NCBI RefSeq assembly: GCF_036178845.1
Contig: NZ_CP108070.1
Location: forward strand, 7,378,001-7,442,000
DNA: 64,000 nucleotides
Reading direction: 5' to 3'
Source of the DNA: Streptomyces sp. NBC_00271
Lineage (GTDB): Bacteria; Actinomycetota; Actinomycetes; Streptomycetales; Streptomycetaceae
A program made the translations under genes and the position numbers. The notes beneath the pieces were generated by a model. It was not told the origin of the DNA. It searched no databases and saw only the letters and a list, made by a program, of their open reading frames with translations. Within the stretch, counting starts at the first letter, position 1. Each line of letters opens with the position of its first letter. This document shows positions 45,246 through 55,417 of the stretch, piece by piece.

Positions 45246-45992
45246 ATGCAGATCTTCGGCGTGGACATCGGCGGATCCGGGATCAAGGGTGCCCCTGTGG
45301 ACCTGGACCGCGGCGAACTGACGGAGGAGCGCCGCAAAGTGCTCACTCCCCATCCGGCGACCCCGGACGCGGTGGCCGACGGCGTGAAGGAGGTCGTCGG
45401 TCACTTCGGCTGGACGGGACCCGTCGGCATCACCTTCCCCGGGGTGGTCACCGGCGGCGCCACCATTCGGACGGCCGCCAATGTCGACAAGGCGTGGATC
45501 GACACCGACGCGCGGGCCCTGCTGGGCGAGCGGCTGGGCGGCCTCCCGGTGACGGTGCTGAACGACGCGGACGCGGCGGGTGTCGCCGAGATGCAGTTCG
45601 GCGCCGGGCGCGACCGCCGGGGCACGGTCCTCCTGCTCACCTTCGGTACGGGCATCGGCAGCGCGCTCTTCGTCGAAGGCGAACTGGTTCCGAACACGGA
45701 GCTGGGACACCTCGAGCTGAACGGCCACGACGCGGAGAAGCGCGCCTCCACCAAGGCCAAGGAGGACCACGAGCTGACCTGGGAGCAATGGGCCCACCGG
45801 GTGCAGAAGTACCTCGCCCATGTGGAAATGCTCTTCTCGCCCGAGCTCTTCATCATCGGCGGCGGCGTCAGCCGCAAGGCCGACAAGTTCCTGCCGCTGA
45901 TCGAGGGCATCAAGGCGGAGATCGTCCCGGCGCAGTTGCAGAACAACGCGGGGATCGTGGGGGCGGCGATGCGGGCGGCGAAGTCCGCGTAG
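45246..45992 (+). CDS. ppgK: Polyphosphate glucokinase (ROK family)
   Basis: The 248-residue protein has the phosphate-binding motif [25 protein letters not shown], the catalytic region [29 protein letters not shown] and ELGHLELNG. Actinobacterial PpgK phosphorylates glucose with polyphosphate or ATP. TAGCGT ends 6 bases before the ATG (leaderless pattern), 30 bases after ispH. Confidence 0.93.
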   Translation: MQIFGVDIGGSGIKGAPVDLDRGELTEERRKVLTPHPATPDAVADGVKEVVGHFGWTGPVGITFPGVVTGGATIRTAANVDKAWIDTDARALLGERLGGLPVTVLNDADAAGVAEMQFGAGRDRRGTVLLLTFGTGIGSALFVEGELVPNTELGHLELNGHDAEKRASTKAKEDHELTWEQWAHRVQKYLAHVEMLFSPELFIIGGGVSRKADKFLPLIEGIKAEIVPAQLQNNAGIVGAAMRAAKSA

Positions 45993-46081
45993 GCCCTCCG
46001 GGGCGCGCGGGGCCGGGCCGGGAGCCCGGCGCCGGTGCGCCCGCGCCCGTCACCCCCCCTGTCGGGCCCGTTGCCCTACCG

Positions 46082-46140
46082 CCGTGTCCATCGGGCCCCT
46101 TGGCGTGTCCGTCCGGCCCCTCGTGTCCGTCAGGCCGGAC
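46082..46140. repeat. Degenerate direct repeats at the DUF6542 stop
   Basis: Three imperfect copies of a roughly 20-base element GTGTCCGTCNGGCCCCT lie between ppgK and DUF6542; the last overlaps the DUF6542 stop codon (46130-46132). Confidence 0.5.
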
Positions 46141-46714
46141 GGCGGCGCGGCCGGATCTTCGGGCGGGGCCCCTGGGCCGCCCTGCGCTGGGCGGCCCGGC
46201 GGCTCATCAGGCGGACCTTCCGTACGGTGGTGATGACCCCCGCGACGAGCGTCCCCCCGTACAACCATCCCGCCTGGGTCGCCAGCGCGGTGACGAGCCC
46301 CATCAGTTCGCCCCCGAACCCGCCGCCCCCGTCGGCGACGGGCAGCAGCCCGAACGCGAAGGCGATGGGTACGACGACGGGCGCGATGACGATGTCTCCT
46401 CGCCGCACCCACAGCGCGGTCAGCGCGCACACCGGCAGGAACAGCACCCCGTAGACCACCAGTGACGCCCCGAAGAGCAACTGGTCGAGACAGGCGAGCG
46501 CGAACATCGTCGCCGCGCAGAACAGTCCGCCGCCGAGCCCGGTGAGCCGCGGGTTCGGCATCCGCCGTCGCGCCGGAGCGGGCCTGGGCGCGGGTCGCCG
46601 CGCGGGGGGCGCACTCCTGCGTACACGGTCGGCGGCGGCGCGCCCGGTCTGGGCGGGAAGAGGTGCGCCGCGTCGCGGTCTGTACTGAGGGGGACGCGTC
46701 CTGTGTTGCTCCAC
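46130..46714 (-). CDS. DUF6542 membrane protein
   Basis: The 194-residue protein has a Pro/Arg-rich cytoplasmic N-terminus (to about 52), four hydrophobic segments (about 57-80, 83-100, 108-127, 140-162) and an Arg-rich tail. It corresponds to actinobacterial DUF6542 proteins, found in this position in Streptomyces genomes. Function unknown. GTG 46714 is the first start of the open frame; no clear ribosome binding site is seen. Confidence 0.75.
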   Translation of the reverse strand: MEQHRTRPPQYRPRRGAPLPAQTGRAAADRVRRSAPPARRPAPRPAPARRRMPNPRLTGLGGGLFCAATMFALACLDQLLFGASLVVYGVLFLPVCALTALWVRRGDIVIAPVVVPIAFAFGLLPVADGGGGFGGELMGLVTALATQAGWLYGGTLVAGVITTVRKVRLMSRRAAQRRAAQGPRPKIRPRRRPA

Positions 46715-46890
46715 TGGACCAACTTAGGTCGGTTTATGTGCGGAATAGCCCCTCAGACACGCCGATGGGCCGACCCTGGCCATGCGTTCGATGCGTCGCC
46801 GGTAAGGGACCTCGCACCCCGTAGACTGGTGGATCGGCCCGCGCACCTTCGCGGGCCTGTCGCCCACCCTCACGTACGGGAAGTCGCAAC

Positions 46891-47979
<1,089 letters not shown>

Positions 47980-48025
47980 TGGATGACATCCCACTGCATC
48001 GCTGATCCGGCAAAAACGCGGATCG

Positions 48026-48059
48026 GAAGGGGTCCGGCTCCTCGGAGTCGGACCCCTTC
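48026..48059 (+). terminator. Terminator of ychF
   Basis: Perfect 11-bp arms GAAGGGGTCCG and CGGACCCCTTC with a 12-base loop, followed by TTCGG, between convergent genes. Confidence 0.75.
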
Positions 48060-48125
48060 TTCGGTGTGCGCACAAGCTCAGCGACAGATCGTCCAGGCGA
48101 ACCCGCTCGTCGAGTACGCCGACTT

Positions 48126-48707
48126 CTATGCGCGCCGGGGCGGGGTGAGCTTGTCGAGGTCCAGGCTGATCTCGAAGGGGACGGGGCGCTTCAAGGTGCC
48201 CCGGAAGATGCCGGCGGGTGCGTAGGAGCGGGTCGGCTCGTCGAGTTCGTAGACGTGGACGACGGGGGCACCGTCCTCGTCCTCGATGCACCAGTAGTGC
48301 GGGATGCCCGCTTCCGCGTACTTGCGGAGCTTGACCGTGCGGTCCCGGTGCGCGGACTCGGGTGAGACGACCTCGACGACGAGTCGTACCTCGTCCGGTG
48401 TGAACCAGGTGCGGTCCCCGTCGTAGTCGGCCGTCGTCAGCAACAGGTCCGGTTCGGGTCGGTTGCGCTCGTCGAGCTTTATGGTCCTCTCGCGGCCGAC
48501 CCTGACATTGACGGGCGCCTGTTCCATGAGGGCGACGGTGAGCATGGTGACGAGGTGGCCGTGCCACCACCGCTGGGGCGACATCATGAAGACGAGGGCT
48601 CCGTCGATCAGCTCGGTATGGCGGGGTGCCTCGGGGAGGCGGTCCAGGTCCTCCGCGAACCAGCCTTCCAAGCGCGGCGGGCGCATCCAGTCGGGCAGTC
48701 CGGTCAT
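48126..48707 (-). CDS. Uma2-family endonuclease-fold protein
   Basis: The 193-residue protein has the Uma2/DUF820 PD-(D/E)XK core: ELIDGALVFMMSPQRWWHG, RPEPDLLLTTADYDG, EVRLVVEVVSPESAHRDRTVK, KYAEAGIPHYWCIEDEDGAP. The D...EV pair fits the nuclease active site, though biological activity is unproven for most members. TACGGT lies 6 bases before ATG 48707 (leaderless). Streptomyces carry many paralogues. Confidence 0.9.
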   Translation of the reverse strand: MTGLPDWMRPPRLEGWFAEDLDRLPEAPRHTELIDGALVFMMSPQRWWHGHLVTMLTVALMEQAPVNVRVGRERTIKLDERNRPEPDLLLTTADYDGDRTWFTPDEVRLVVEVVSPESAHRDRTVKLRKYAEAGIPHYWCIEDEDGAPVVHVYELDEPTRSYAPAGIFRGTLKRPVPFEISLDLDKLTPPRRA

Positions 48708-48855
48708 GGCTCAACCGTAGCGATTCGGCGCGGCCCGGACCACGAGACCGTCAACGAGGTGATCGACCTTCCTGGGCGATGGCGTAGGGGCTTGGCTCCG
48801 TCGGTGCACCCGGAGGCGGGCCGGGCTGTCGGTGGGGGGCAGTAATGTCGGGCCG

Positions 48856-51033
48856 GTGGGGAAACGTGAGCGGAGTCTGCTCGCCGAGGGCGTCGGACTG
48901 CACGAGGCCGCGCGGGGTGTGCTCGCCGATCACGCCCGCGCGCTCGAAGCGGTGCGCGCGGCGCTGACACCGATCCACGCCGAACTCGTCGGCAAGGAGC
49001 TGGACTCCATCCCCGTCTCCCGGCTGAAGGACGTCACCGAGGGGCGGCTGCGGCTCGGGGCGCTGGAGACGGCCGGGTTCGCCTCGGTGCGGGCGGTGTA
49101 CGAGGCGGGACGGTACGAGCTGCGCCGGCTGCCGGGGGTGGGCGCGCAGACCGCCGACCGTGCCCTCGCGGCGGCTCGGCAGCTCGCGAGGGCGGTGGAG
49201 GAGACCGTCTCCGTACGGATGGACGTCGACCGGCCCGAGCCCCGCACAACCGCCCTGGTGATCGCGCTGCGCACCCTCGTCGAGGCCGGTCCCGAGCTGC
49301 GCCGGGCCGTGGACGCGGCGACGCGGCTCGACGAGCGGCTCGGGGCGCTACTGCCCGCGGCCCGGCCCGCCGGCCGACGGCTGGGGATGGCGCTCGCGGG
49401 GCGGGAGCGGCGACGGAGCGCGCTCGACGCGGTCGCCGAACTGCGCGAGCTGACGGCCGACGCCGGCGCCCGTGACGTACGCCTGCTGCTCGCGCAGGCC
49501 TCGACCGACCTGCTGCGGACGCCCGCATCCGAGATCGAGGCGTGGGTCGACTTCGAGTTGCGCTCCGCGGAGTACTACAACCAGCTCGCCGAGGTCTGCG
49601 AGCACCGTTCGGACGTGGCGGCCGCCGAAGGCTTCCTGCCGTCGGAGGTCGCCGAGCGGGTGCACGCCCAGACGCTGGACGACACCCGGCGCCGGGTCTC
49701 ACTGCGCGGCTACCAGGACTTCGGCGCCCGGTTCGCGCTCGCCCAGCGCCGGGTCGTCCTCGGCGACGAGATGGGGCTCGGCAAGACCGTGCAGGCCATC
49801 GCCGTACTCGCGCATCTCGCGGCGGACGGGCACAGTCACTTCCTGGTCGTCTGCCCGGCGAGCGTACTGATCAACTGGACGCGTGAGATCGGCGCGCGCA
49901 GCACGCTGCGGGCCCTGCCGGTGCACGGCGCGGAGCGGCTCGACGCCTACGAGGAGTGGCGGGAGCGCGGGGGCGTCGCGATCACCACGTACGACATGCT
50001 GCACCGCCTGCCCGCCCCGGCCGGTGAAGGGGCGAAGCCGGGGATGGTGGTCGTCGACGAGGCGCACTACGTGAAGAATCCGGACACCCGCCGCTCCAGG
50101 GCGGTCGCGGCCTGGACGGGGCACTGCGAGCGCGTCCTGTTCCTCACCGGGACGCCCATGGAGAACCGGGTCGAGGAGTTCCGCACCCTCGTCCGCTACC
50201 TCCAGCCGGCCCTCCTCCCCGCGATACGGCACACCACCGCGGCCGCCGGCCCGCACGCCTTCCGCAAGTCCGTCGCCCCCGCCTATCTGCGCCGCAACCA
50301 GCGCGACGTCCTCACCGAACTGCCCGCGCTGGTGGAGGTGGACGAGTGGGAGGAGTTCAGCGCCGCGGACCGGGAGGCGTACCTCAAAGCGGTCGCGGAC
50401 GGGAACTTCATGGCGATGCGCCGGGCCGCGTACGCCGACGCGGAGAAGTCCGCGAAGCTGGGGCGACTGCGCGAACTGGTGGCCGAAGCGGCGGAGAACG
50501 GCCTGAAGGTGGTGGTGTTCTCCTACTTCCGCGATGTGCTGGCACTGGTCCGACAAGCCTTGGGAGAGGGCGTGTTCGGGCCGGTCTCCGGTACCGTGCC
50601 CGCCGCGCGCAGGCAGCGTCTCGTCGACGACTTCACGGCCGCTCCCGGTCACGCGGTCCTCCTCTGCCAGATCGAGGCCGCCGGTATCGGGCTCAACCTC
50701 CAGGCCGCGTCCGTGGTCGTCCTGTGCGAACCGCAGGTCAAGCCCACGATGGAACACCAGGCCGTGGCCCGCGCCCACCGTATGGGCCAGGTCCGCCCCG
50801 TCCAGGTGCACCGCCTCCTCGCCACCGACAGCGTCGACCAGCGCCTGCTGCACATCCTCAAGAACAAGACCCGCCTCTTCGACGCCTACGCCCGCCGCAG
50901 CGACACCGCCGAACAGAGCCCGGACGCGGTCGACATCTCCGACAGCGCCCTCGCCCGCCGCATCGTGGAGGAGGAGCAAATGCGACTGGCGGGCGCCGTG
51001 GGGCCGGGGCAGGGCGGTGCGCGGGAGCCGTGA
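48856..51033 (+). CDS. SNF2-family helicase with N-terminal helix-hairpin-helix
   Basis: The roughly 725-residue protein has a helical N-terminal domain with a helix-hairpin-helix (YELRRLPGVGAQTADRALAA, about residues 90-110), then an SNF2 core: DEMGLGKTVQAIAVLAHL (I), VVVDEAHYVKN (II), LFLTGTPMENR (III), and VFSYFRDVLALVRQ, QIEAAGIGLNLQ, QAVARAHRMGQVRPVQVHRLL (C-terminal lobe). It should be a DNA-stimulated ATPase moving on duplex DNA, perhaps in repair or nucleic acid remodelling. GTG 48856 is preferred to 48832 because TAATGT ends 7 bases before it. Confidence 0.87.
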   Translation: MGKRERSLLAEGVGLHEAARGVLADHARALEAVRAALTPIHAELVGKELDSIPVSRLKDVTEGRLRLGALETAGFASVRAVYEAGRYELRRLPGVGAQTADRALAAARQLARAVEETVSVRMDVDRPEPRTTALVIALRTLVEAGPELRRAVDAATRLDERLGALLPAARPAGRRLGMALAGRERRRSALDAVAELRELTADAGARDVRLLLAQASTDLLRTPASEIEAWVDFELRSAEYYNQLAEVCEHRSDVAAAEGFLPSEVAERVHAQTLDDTRRRVSLRGYQDFGARFALAQRRVVLGDEMGLGKTVQAIAVLAHLAADGHSHFLVVCPASVLINWTREIGARSTLRALPVHGAERLDAYEEWRERGGVAITTYDMLHRLPAPAGEGAKPGMVVVDEAHYVKNPDTRRSRAVAAWTGHCERVLFLTGTPMENRVEEFRTLVRYLQPALLPAIRHTTAAAGPHAFRKSVAPAYLRRNQRDVLTELPALVEVDEWEEFSAADREAYLKAVADGNFMAMRRAAYADAEKSAKLGRLRELVAEAAENGLKVVVFSYFRDVLALVRQALGEGVFGPVSGTVPAARRQRLVDDFTAAPGHAVLLCQIEAAGIGLNLQAASVVVLCEPQVKPTMEHQAVARAHRMGQVRPVQVHRLLATDSVDQRLLHILKNKTRLFDAYARRSDTAEQSPDAVDISDSALARRIVEEEQMRLAGAVGPGQGGAREP

Positions 51034-51095
51034 GGGGCACGTCTTTCGACGCGTGAGTGCCGCCCCGGGCGTTGTGCGGTGACCGACGGCCCCGC

Positions 51096-52202
51096 CTACC
51101 CCCGGGCCGGCCCCGTCTTCACGCCCGCGCCGCACAACGGCACCACCGCCGTACGTCCTGCGAGCACCCCCTCCCGTACGGCCGCCCAGCACGCCACTCC
51201 CGTCGACTCGACGTACAGGCCCCGCGACGCCAAGTCCCTCTGAGCGTGGCGGATCTGGTCCTCCGTCACGGTGAGGAACGTGCCACCGGAGTCGCGTACG
51301 GCGCGCAGGATCTGGCGGGCCCGGGGCGGGCGCGGGATGGCGATGCCCTCGGCGAAGGTGGGGGCCGAAGGGGTGACGCCGACCAGGTCGTCCGCGCCCT
51401 CGGCCCAGGCGTGCGCGAGCGGCGCCACCGCGGCGGCCTGGACGGCGTACAGCGCGGGCCGCCGGTCGATGAGCCCCGCCCCGTGCAGCTCGGCGACGGC
51501 GAGGGCGGCACCGAGGAGCAGCGTGCCGTTGCCGACGGGGACGACGATGACATCGGGCAGGCGCCCGCCGAGGTCCTCCCAGAGCTCGTGCACGTACGTC
51601 TTCGTACCGTGCAGGAAGTACGGGTTGAAGACGTGCGAGGCGTAGAAGGTGCCCGGGAGGTCCGCGGCCTCGCGCGCCGCCCGCGCCGTCGCCTCCCGGT
51701 CCCCGTCCACGAGGTGCACCCGCGCCCCGTGCGCCTCGATCTGCTCCAGCTTCTTCGGCGACGTGCCCTTGGGGACGTACACCGTGCAGGGCAGCGCGGC
51801 CCGCGCGCAGTACGCGGCGATCGCCGTCCCCGCGTTTCCGCTGCTGTCCGCGATCACCTGCCGTGGCCCCAGCCGCAGTGCCAGCTCGGTCAGCAGGACG
51901 ACGCCGCGGTCCTTGAAGGACAGGGTCGGCATCAGGAAGTCCAGCTTGGCCGAGATGCCCCCGCGCAGCTCCACCAGCGGGGTACGGCCCTCGCCCAGGC
52001 TGACCGTGGGCGCGGCCAGCGGCAGGCACTCCGTGTACCGCCACAGTGAGTTCACCCGCCCGGTCAGGGAGGTGAGGGGCGCGGGGGTCGGTGCGAAGTC
52101 CAGGTCGAGCGGGCCGCGGCAGACCGGGCAGCACCAGTCGAGCGAGCCACCGGGGACGCGCGTACCGTCCGCCGGGCAGAAGCGATCCGGCAAAGGTGTC
52201 AT
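51096..52202 (-). CDS. PLP-dependent threonine synthase-like enzyme
   Basis: The 368-residue protein has an N-terminal zinc-ribbon-like section (FCPADGTRVPGG, WCCPVCRGPL) and a fold-type II PLP domain with the Schiff-base Lys in TLSFKDRG, the phosphate loop ADSSGNAGTAIAAYCA, VPVGNGTLLLGAA and a C-terminal LCGAGVKTG. It is related to threonine synthase but may act on other hydroxyamino-acid derivatives. It is convergent with the helicase gene. Confidence 0.87.
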   Translation of the reverse strand: MTPLPDRFCPADGTRVPGGSLDWCCPVCRGPLDLDFAPTPAPLTSLTGRVNSLWRYTECLPLAAPTVSLGEGRTPLVELRGGISAKLDFLMPTLSFKDRGVVLLTELALRLGPRQVIADSSGNAGTAIAAYCARAALPCTVYVPKGTSPKKLEQIEAHGARVHLVDGDREATARAAREAADLPGTFYASHVFNPYFLHGTKTYVHELWEDLGGRLPDVIVVPVGNGTLLLGAALAVAELHGAGLIDRRPALYAVQAAAVAPLAHAWAEGADDLVGVTPSAPTFAEGIAIPRPPRARQILRAVRDSGGTFLTVTEDQIRHAQRDLASRGLYVESTGVACWAAVREGVLAGRTAVVPLCGAGVKTGPARG

Positions 52203-52217
52203 GTCCGCAGGCTATGC

Positions 52218-52468
52218 GTGCGCGCCGAGGTGATCGCGAACTTCGCCATGAGCGGCGCGGGTTACTCCGGCCCCGGCAGTCTGCTCGACGCTGCATCCGC
52301 TGTGCGGACACCTTCTCCGCCCACTACAAGAAGGGCCTGGAGCTCATCGACCCGAGGAGGACGGTCACCGCACGCAAGGTTCTGGGCCTCACCACCAACC
52401 CGCCGTCGAACGACGAGGGCGGGGGCGGCCGGGGCAACGGGGGAAGCGGTGGCGGTCTGGAGGTGTGA
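52218..52468 (+). pseudogene. Frameshifted remnant of an unidentified gene
   Basis: One frame reads VIANFAMSGAGYSGPGSLLD up to about 52300, and the adjacent frame continues CADTFSAHYKKGLELIDPRR, TVTARKVLGLTTNPP and a Gly-rich tail to the stop at 52468. Both pieces look like real protein and join across one base change near 52300. I do not recognise the family with certainty; the short C-terminal shape and the GntR gene just downstream recall modules of actinomycete integrative elements. No integrase or attachment site is visible. The interval 52203-52615 otherwise holds only the gntR promoter. Confidence 0.4.
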
Positions 52469-52615
52469 CGCGGGCTGTAGCGGGGAGAAAGTGCCTGGGT
52501 AAAGCCCACGGCGGGGAGAGGTAATCACATCGAGTGATTCTTTGGCCTTCGCTTGCACAGCACAACCCACGGTTGCCAGGCTGTTGCTGTCTGTACAACC
52601 TGATGGGAGCGGCCA

Positions 52616-53368
52616 GTGACTTTCGGTGAGCAGCCGGCGTATCTGCGTGTCGCGGGTGATCTCCGCAAGAAGATCGTCGACGGTTCGCTGCCACCGCACA
52701 CCCGCCTCCCCTCCCAGGCCAGGATCCGCGAGGAGTACGGCGTCTCGGACACGGTCGCCCTGGAGGCGCGCAAGGTGCTGATGGCCGAAGGCCTGGTCGA
52801 GGGCCGCTCCGGCTCGGGGACGTATGTGCGGGAGCGGCCGGTGCCGCGCCGGGTGGCCCGCTCCGGGTACCGCCCGGACAGTGGAGTGACCCCCTTCCGC
52901 CAGGAGCAGGCCGACCTGGCCGTGCGCGGCACCTGGGAGTCGCACAGCGAGCAGGCCGAGGCGAGCGGCGCGATCGCCGAGCGCCTCTCGATCCGGCCCG
53001 GCGACCGCGTGATGTGTACGAACTACGTCTTCCGGGACGCCGGCGAGGCGATGATGCTCTCCACCTCCTGGGAGCCCCTCGCCGTCACGGGCCGCACCCC
53101 GGTGATGCTCCCCGAAGAGGGTCCGCTCGGGGGCATGGGTGTCGTCGAGCGGATGGCGGCCATCGACGTGATCGTGGACAACGTCACGGAGGAAGTGGGC
53201 GCCCGTCCCGGCCTCGCGGAGGAACTCCTCGCGCTCGGCGGTGTCCCCGGGCACGTGGTCGTCGTCATCCAGCGGACGTACTTCGCCTCGGGCCGTCCGG
53301 TGGAGACGGCCGACGTCGTCGTACCGGCGGACCGGTATCGCATCGCGTACCACCTGCCGGTGAAGTAG
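52616..53368 (+). CDS. GntR/HutC-type transcriptional regulator
   Basis: The 250-residue protein has an N-terminal winged helix (about residues 7-72; YLRVAGDLRKKIVDGSLPPH, LPSQARIREEYGVS, GLVEGRSGSGTYV) and a UTRA effector domain (about 85-245; ERLSIRPGDRVMCTNYVF, VVVIQRTYFASGRPVETADV). UTRA domains bind small molecules such as sugars or amino acids. GTG 52616 has no strong ribosome binding site. Lies beside a broken gene of possible mobile-element origin. Confidence 0.88.
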   Translation: MTFGEQPAYLRVAGDLRKKIVDGSLPPHTRLPSQARIREEYGVSDTVALEARKVLMAEGLVEGRSGSGTYVRERPVPRRVARSGYRPDSGVTPFRQEQADLAVRGTWESHSEQAEASGAIAERLSIRPGDRVMCTNYVFRDAGEAMMLSTSWEPLAVTGRTPVMLPEEGPLGGMGVVERMAAIDVIVDNVTEEVGARPGLAEELLALGGVPGHVVVVIQRTYFASGRPVETADVVVPADRYRIAYHLPVK

Positions 53369-53383
53369 GCGTAGGAGTTCACG

Positions 53384-53437
53384 GGCGGTCGGCGTCCGCG
53401 GGGTGGGGCCCCCTCGTTCCCGGGCGAGCCGACCGCC
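53384..53437 (+). terminator. Possible terminator of the gntR gene
   Basis: Perfect 10-bp arms GGCGGTCGGC and GCCGACCGCC enclose a 34-base G/C-rich loop that can itself fold. Confidence 0.5.
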
Positions 53438-53707
53438 AAGTGCCCCGCGTGCGACGTCGGTTGCAATCTGGCCTTTCTCAAATGCCCTGTGCGGAGCGGA
53501 GTTCGCGCTGCCTGGCGGGCGCACGGAGGGCGCTCGACGGCGCGCTCGTACCCATGCGCCCCCTCCGTCTTGGCTGGTTGCGTACCTCTTTGTGTAAAGG
53601 CGTGTTCGCTGCGTGAAGGTTAGGCGTAGGCTCGGGCATATGCGGATTGCGGTTTCGTCAGGGTGCGGGGCACGGCGCGGGCCGGGGGCGGGAAGTGGAG
53701 GGGCTCG
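53438..53707. other. Intergenic region upstream of the SPOR gene
   Basis: No gene is supported in these 270 bases (339 from the gntR stop). GGTTAGGCGTAGGCTCGGG near 53617 may hold a promoter (TAGGCT, 53626-53631), and GGAGGGG at 53697 is the ribosome binding site of the small SPOR gene. Confidence 0.45.
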
Positions 53708-53890
53708 ATGAACGACGGCACGATCACTCTTCCCTGGCTCGTCATACGGCAGGACGACAACGGCAATCGCTACCGCGTCGGCAGGTACGCGACCCGGGCC
53801 GAGGCCCAGAAGATCGCGGACAGCCTCGACGACCGCGGCCACAAGCAGCTCTACTGGGTCGAGCGGATCGGGCAGAACGGATCCAAGTGA
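53708..53890 (+). CDS. Small SPOR-like protein
   Basis: The 60-residue protein is essentially one SPOR-like repeat: LPWLVIRQDDNGNRYRVGRY, ATRAEAQKIADSLDDRGHKQ, YWVERIG. SPOR domains bind denuded septal glycan when secreted, but this copy has no signal peptide, so its place of action is open. ATG 53708 follows GGAGGGG. Confidence 0.85.
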   Translation: MNDGTITLPWLVIRQDDNGNRYRVGRYATRAEAQKIADSLDDRGHKQLYWVERIGQNGSK

Positions 53891-53964
53891 CGGTGTGACG
53901 GCCCGGGCTTCGACGGTCCGAGGTCCTGTCCGTGTCCGGTGTGTCCTGTCGTAGGCTCCGGCGC

Positions 53965-54384
53965 ATGGACGAAACGATCGTGGTGGTGGGCGGCGCCCTG
54001 CTGCACGACGGACGCCTCCTCGCCGCGCGCCGCAGCGCACCCCCCGAACTGGCCGGACGCTGGGAGCTGCCCGGCGGCAAGGTGGAACCGGGCGAGGCCC
54101 CCGAAGCCGCCCTCGTACGCGAACTGCGCGAGGAACTCGGCGTAACGGCGGAGTCCGTCGAGCGCGTCCCGGGGGAGTGGCCCCTGCGGACGCCGTACGT
54201 CCTGCGTGTGTGGACCGCGCGACTGCTCCCGGGCTCGGCCGACCCCACGCCCCTCGAGGATCATGACGACCTGCGCTGGCTGAGTCCGGACGAGCTCTGG
54301 GACGTGGACTGGCTGGACCAGGACGTCCCCGCCGTGAAGGCGGTGCTGCGGCTCTGGGACGGCCGGGATCTGTCCAGGGGGTGA
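53965..54384 (+). CDS. NUDIX hydrolase, MutT-like
   Basis: The 139-residue protein has a complete Nudix box, GGKVEPGEAPEAALVRELRE followed by ELGV (about residues 36-58), preceded by RRSAPPELAGRWELP and followed by WLDQDVPAVKAV. This form matches (deoxy)nucleoside triphosphate pyrophosphohydrolases that clean oxidised nucleotides. TAGGCT ends 7 bases before ATG 53965 (leaderless), which decided the start over the open frame from 53932. Confidence 0.9.
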   Translation: MDETIVVVGGALLHDGRLLAARRSAPPELAGRWELPGGKVEPGEAPEAALVRELREELGVTAESVERVPGEWPLRTPYVLRVWTARLLPGSADPTPLEDHDDLRWLSPDELWDVDWLDQDVPAVKAVLRLWDGRDLSRG

Positions 54385-54649
54385 TCCGAACGACACCCCC
54401 TGGGCGCCGACGGGTCGCAGGGCCAGGTGCCGCGCACCGGCTCCTCTCTTTGGGGGACACCGGTGACGTACGAGGTGCGGGCGCGGGCGCCGGTGCGCGG
54501 CGCTGGGTGCAGGGCTTTCGGGAGCGGGAGGGCGCGAGCCGCGTCCGCGGCCCGAAGTCCCGTACGCCGTTCGTGCCACAGTGCGCCCACGTGTGCGGTA
54601 AGGCGTCCCGGATATCGGGTATGTGCCCATTAACCCCACGAAACCGGAC

Positions 54650-55081
54650 ATGGGTGGGTTCCTGGCCTGGGAAGTGATCGGCGTGATCGACACCGAAGGC
54701 GACTGTGCCGAGTGGAGTTTTCCCGCGGAGCCCGGTGCCGTCCGTACCGCCCGTGCCGTCGTCCGGGGCCAGCTGCGCACCTGGGGGCTGGATTCCCTCG
54801 GTGACGTGACCGCGCTGCTGGTCAGTGAGCTGGTGACCAACTCGCTGCGGTACGCCACCGGCCCCATCGGTGTCCGTCTGGTCAGACCCGGAGGACTGCC
54901 GGGTGCTCTCCTCGTGGAGGTCTCCGACCCGTTGCCCGACCCGCCCCGTGAGCGGTCCGCCGACGCGGACGACGAGAGTGGTCGAGGGCTGCAACTGGTG
55001 GCGGGGTCGTCGCGGCGTTGGGGTACCCGGCCCGGGGACACTGGAAAGACGGTGTGGTTCGAGCTGGGGGTGCCCGGCTGA
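54650..55081 (+). CDS. RsbW-type ATP-binding (anti-sigma-like) protein
   Basis: The roughly 143-residue protein is a HATPase_c_2 domain: FPAEPGAVRTARAVVRGQL, LVSELVTNSLRYATGPI (N box), VEVSDPLPDPP and GRGLQLVAGSSRRWG (G box). Such single-domain kinases partner anti-sigma factor antagonists. The neighbour is a large SpoIIE phosphatase, the opposing activity. The start is uncertain: ATG 54650, GTG 54623, or a GTG at about 54677 are possible. A tandem repeat begins at its last codons. Confidence 0.82.
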   Translation: MGGFLAWEVIGVIDTEGDCAEWSFPAEPGAVRTARAVVRGQLRTWGLDSLGDVTALLVSELVTNSLRYATGPIGVRLVRPGGLPGALLVEVSDPLPDPPRERSADADDESGRGLQLVAGSSRRWGTRPGDTGKTVWFELGVPG

Positions 55082-55188
55082 GGGGGTCGGCGGTGCCTGG
55101 TTGAGGGTGTCGGTGGTGCCTGGTTGAGGGTGCGGACTGTGCCCGGCTGAGGGGGCGTCGGCTGTCGTGCTGAGGGTGTGTCGGGCGG
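55071..55188. repeat. 23-bp tandem repeat across the stop codon of the ATP-binding protein
   Basis: Five degenerate units of about 23 bases (TGCCCGGCTGAGGGGGTCGG type) start at 55071, 55094, 55117, 55140 and 55165. The first contains the last codons and TGA stop of the preceding gene; the following copies repeat that TGA. Confidence 0.85.
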
Positions 55189-55417
55189 AGGGTGGGGCGA
55201 CCGATTGGTTCAGGCCATCAGAGTTGTCCGGAGTCTTTGATTCGATGGGGCGCCACCTGGTTAGAAGACTGGGAGTATGTCGCGGCCGGTCCAAAAACCA
55301 TCGGGACCGTGCTGTGATCGTGAACACCGTGTTGTGCGGCGCCGTAGTGCTGGATACTGCGGGCAGCCGCCCCCGGTGACCGGTGCCGGACGCGGTGAGC
55401 TGGAGGGGACGGTTCGC
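55189..55417. other. Promoter region of the PAS-GAF-SpoIIE gene
   Basis: Beyond the tandem repeat no gene is supported up to GTG 55418. GGAGGGG at 55402 is the ribosome binding site. The open frame reaching back to 55277 carries no conserved sequence. Confidence 0.45.
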
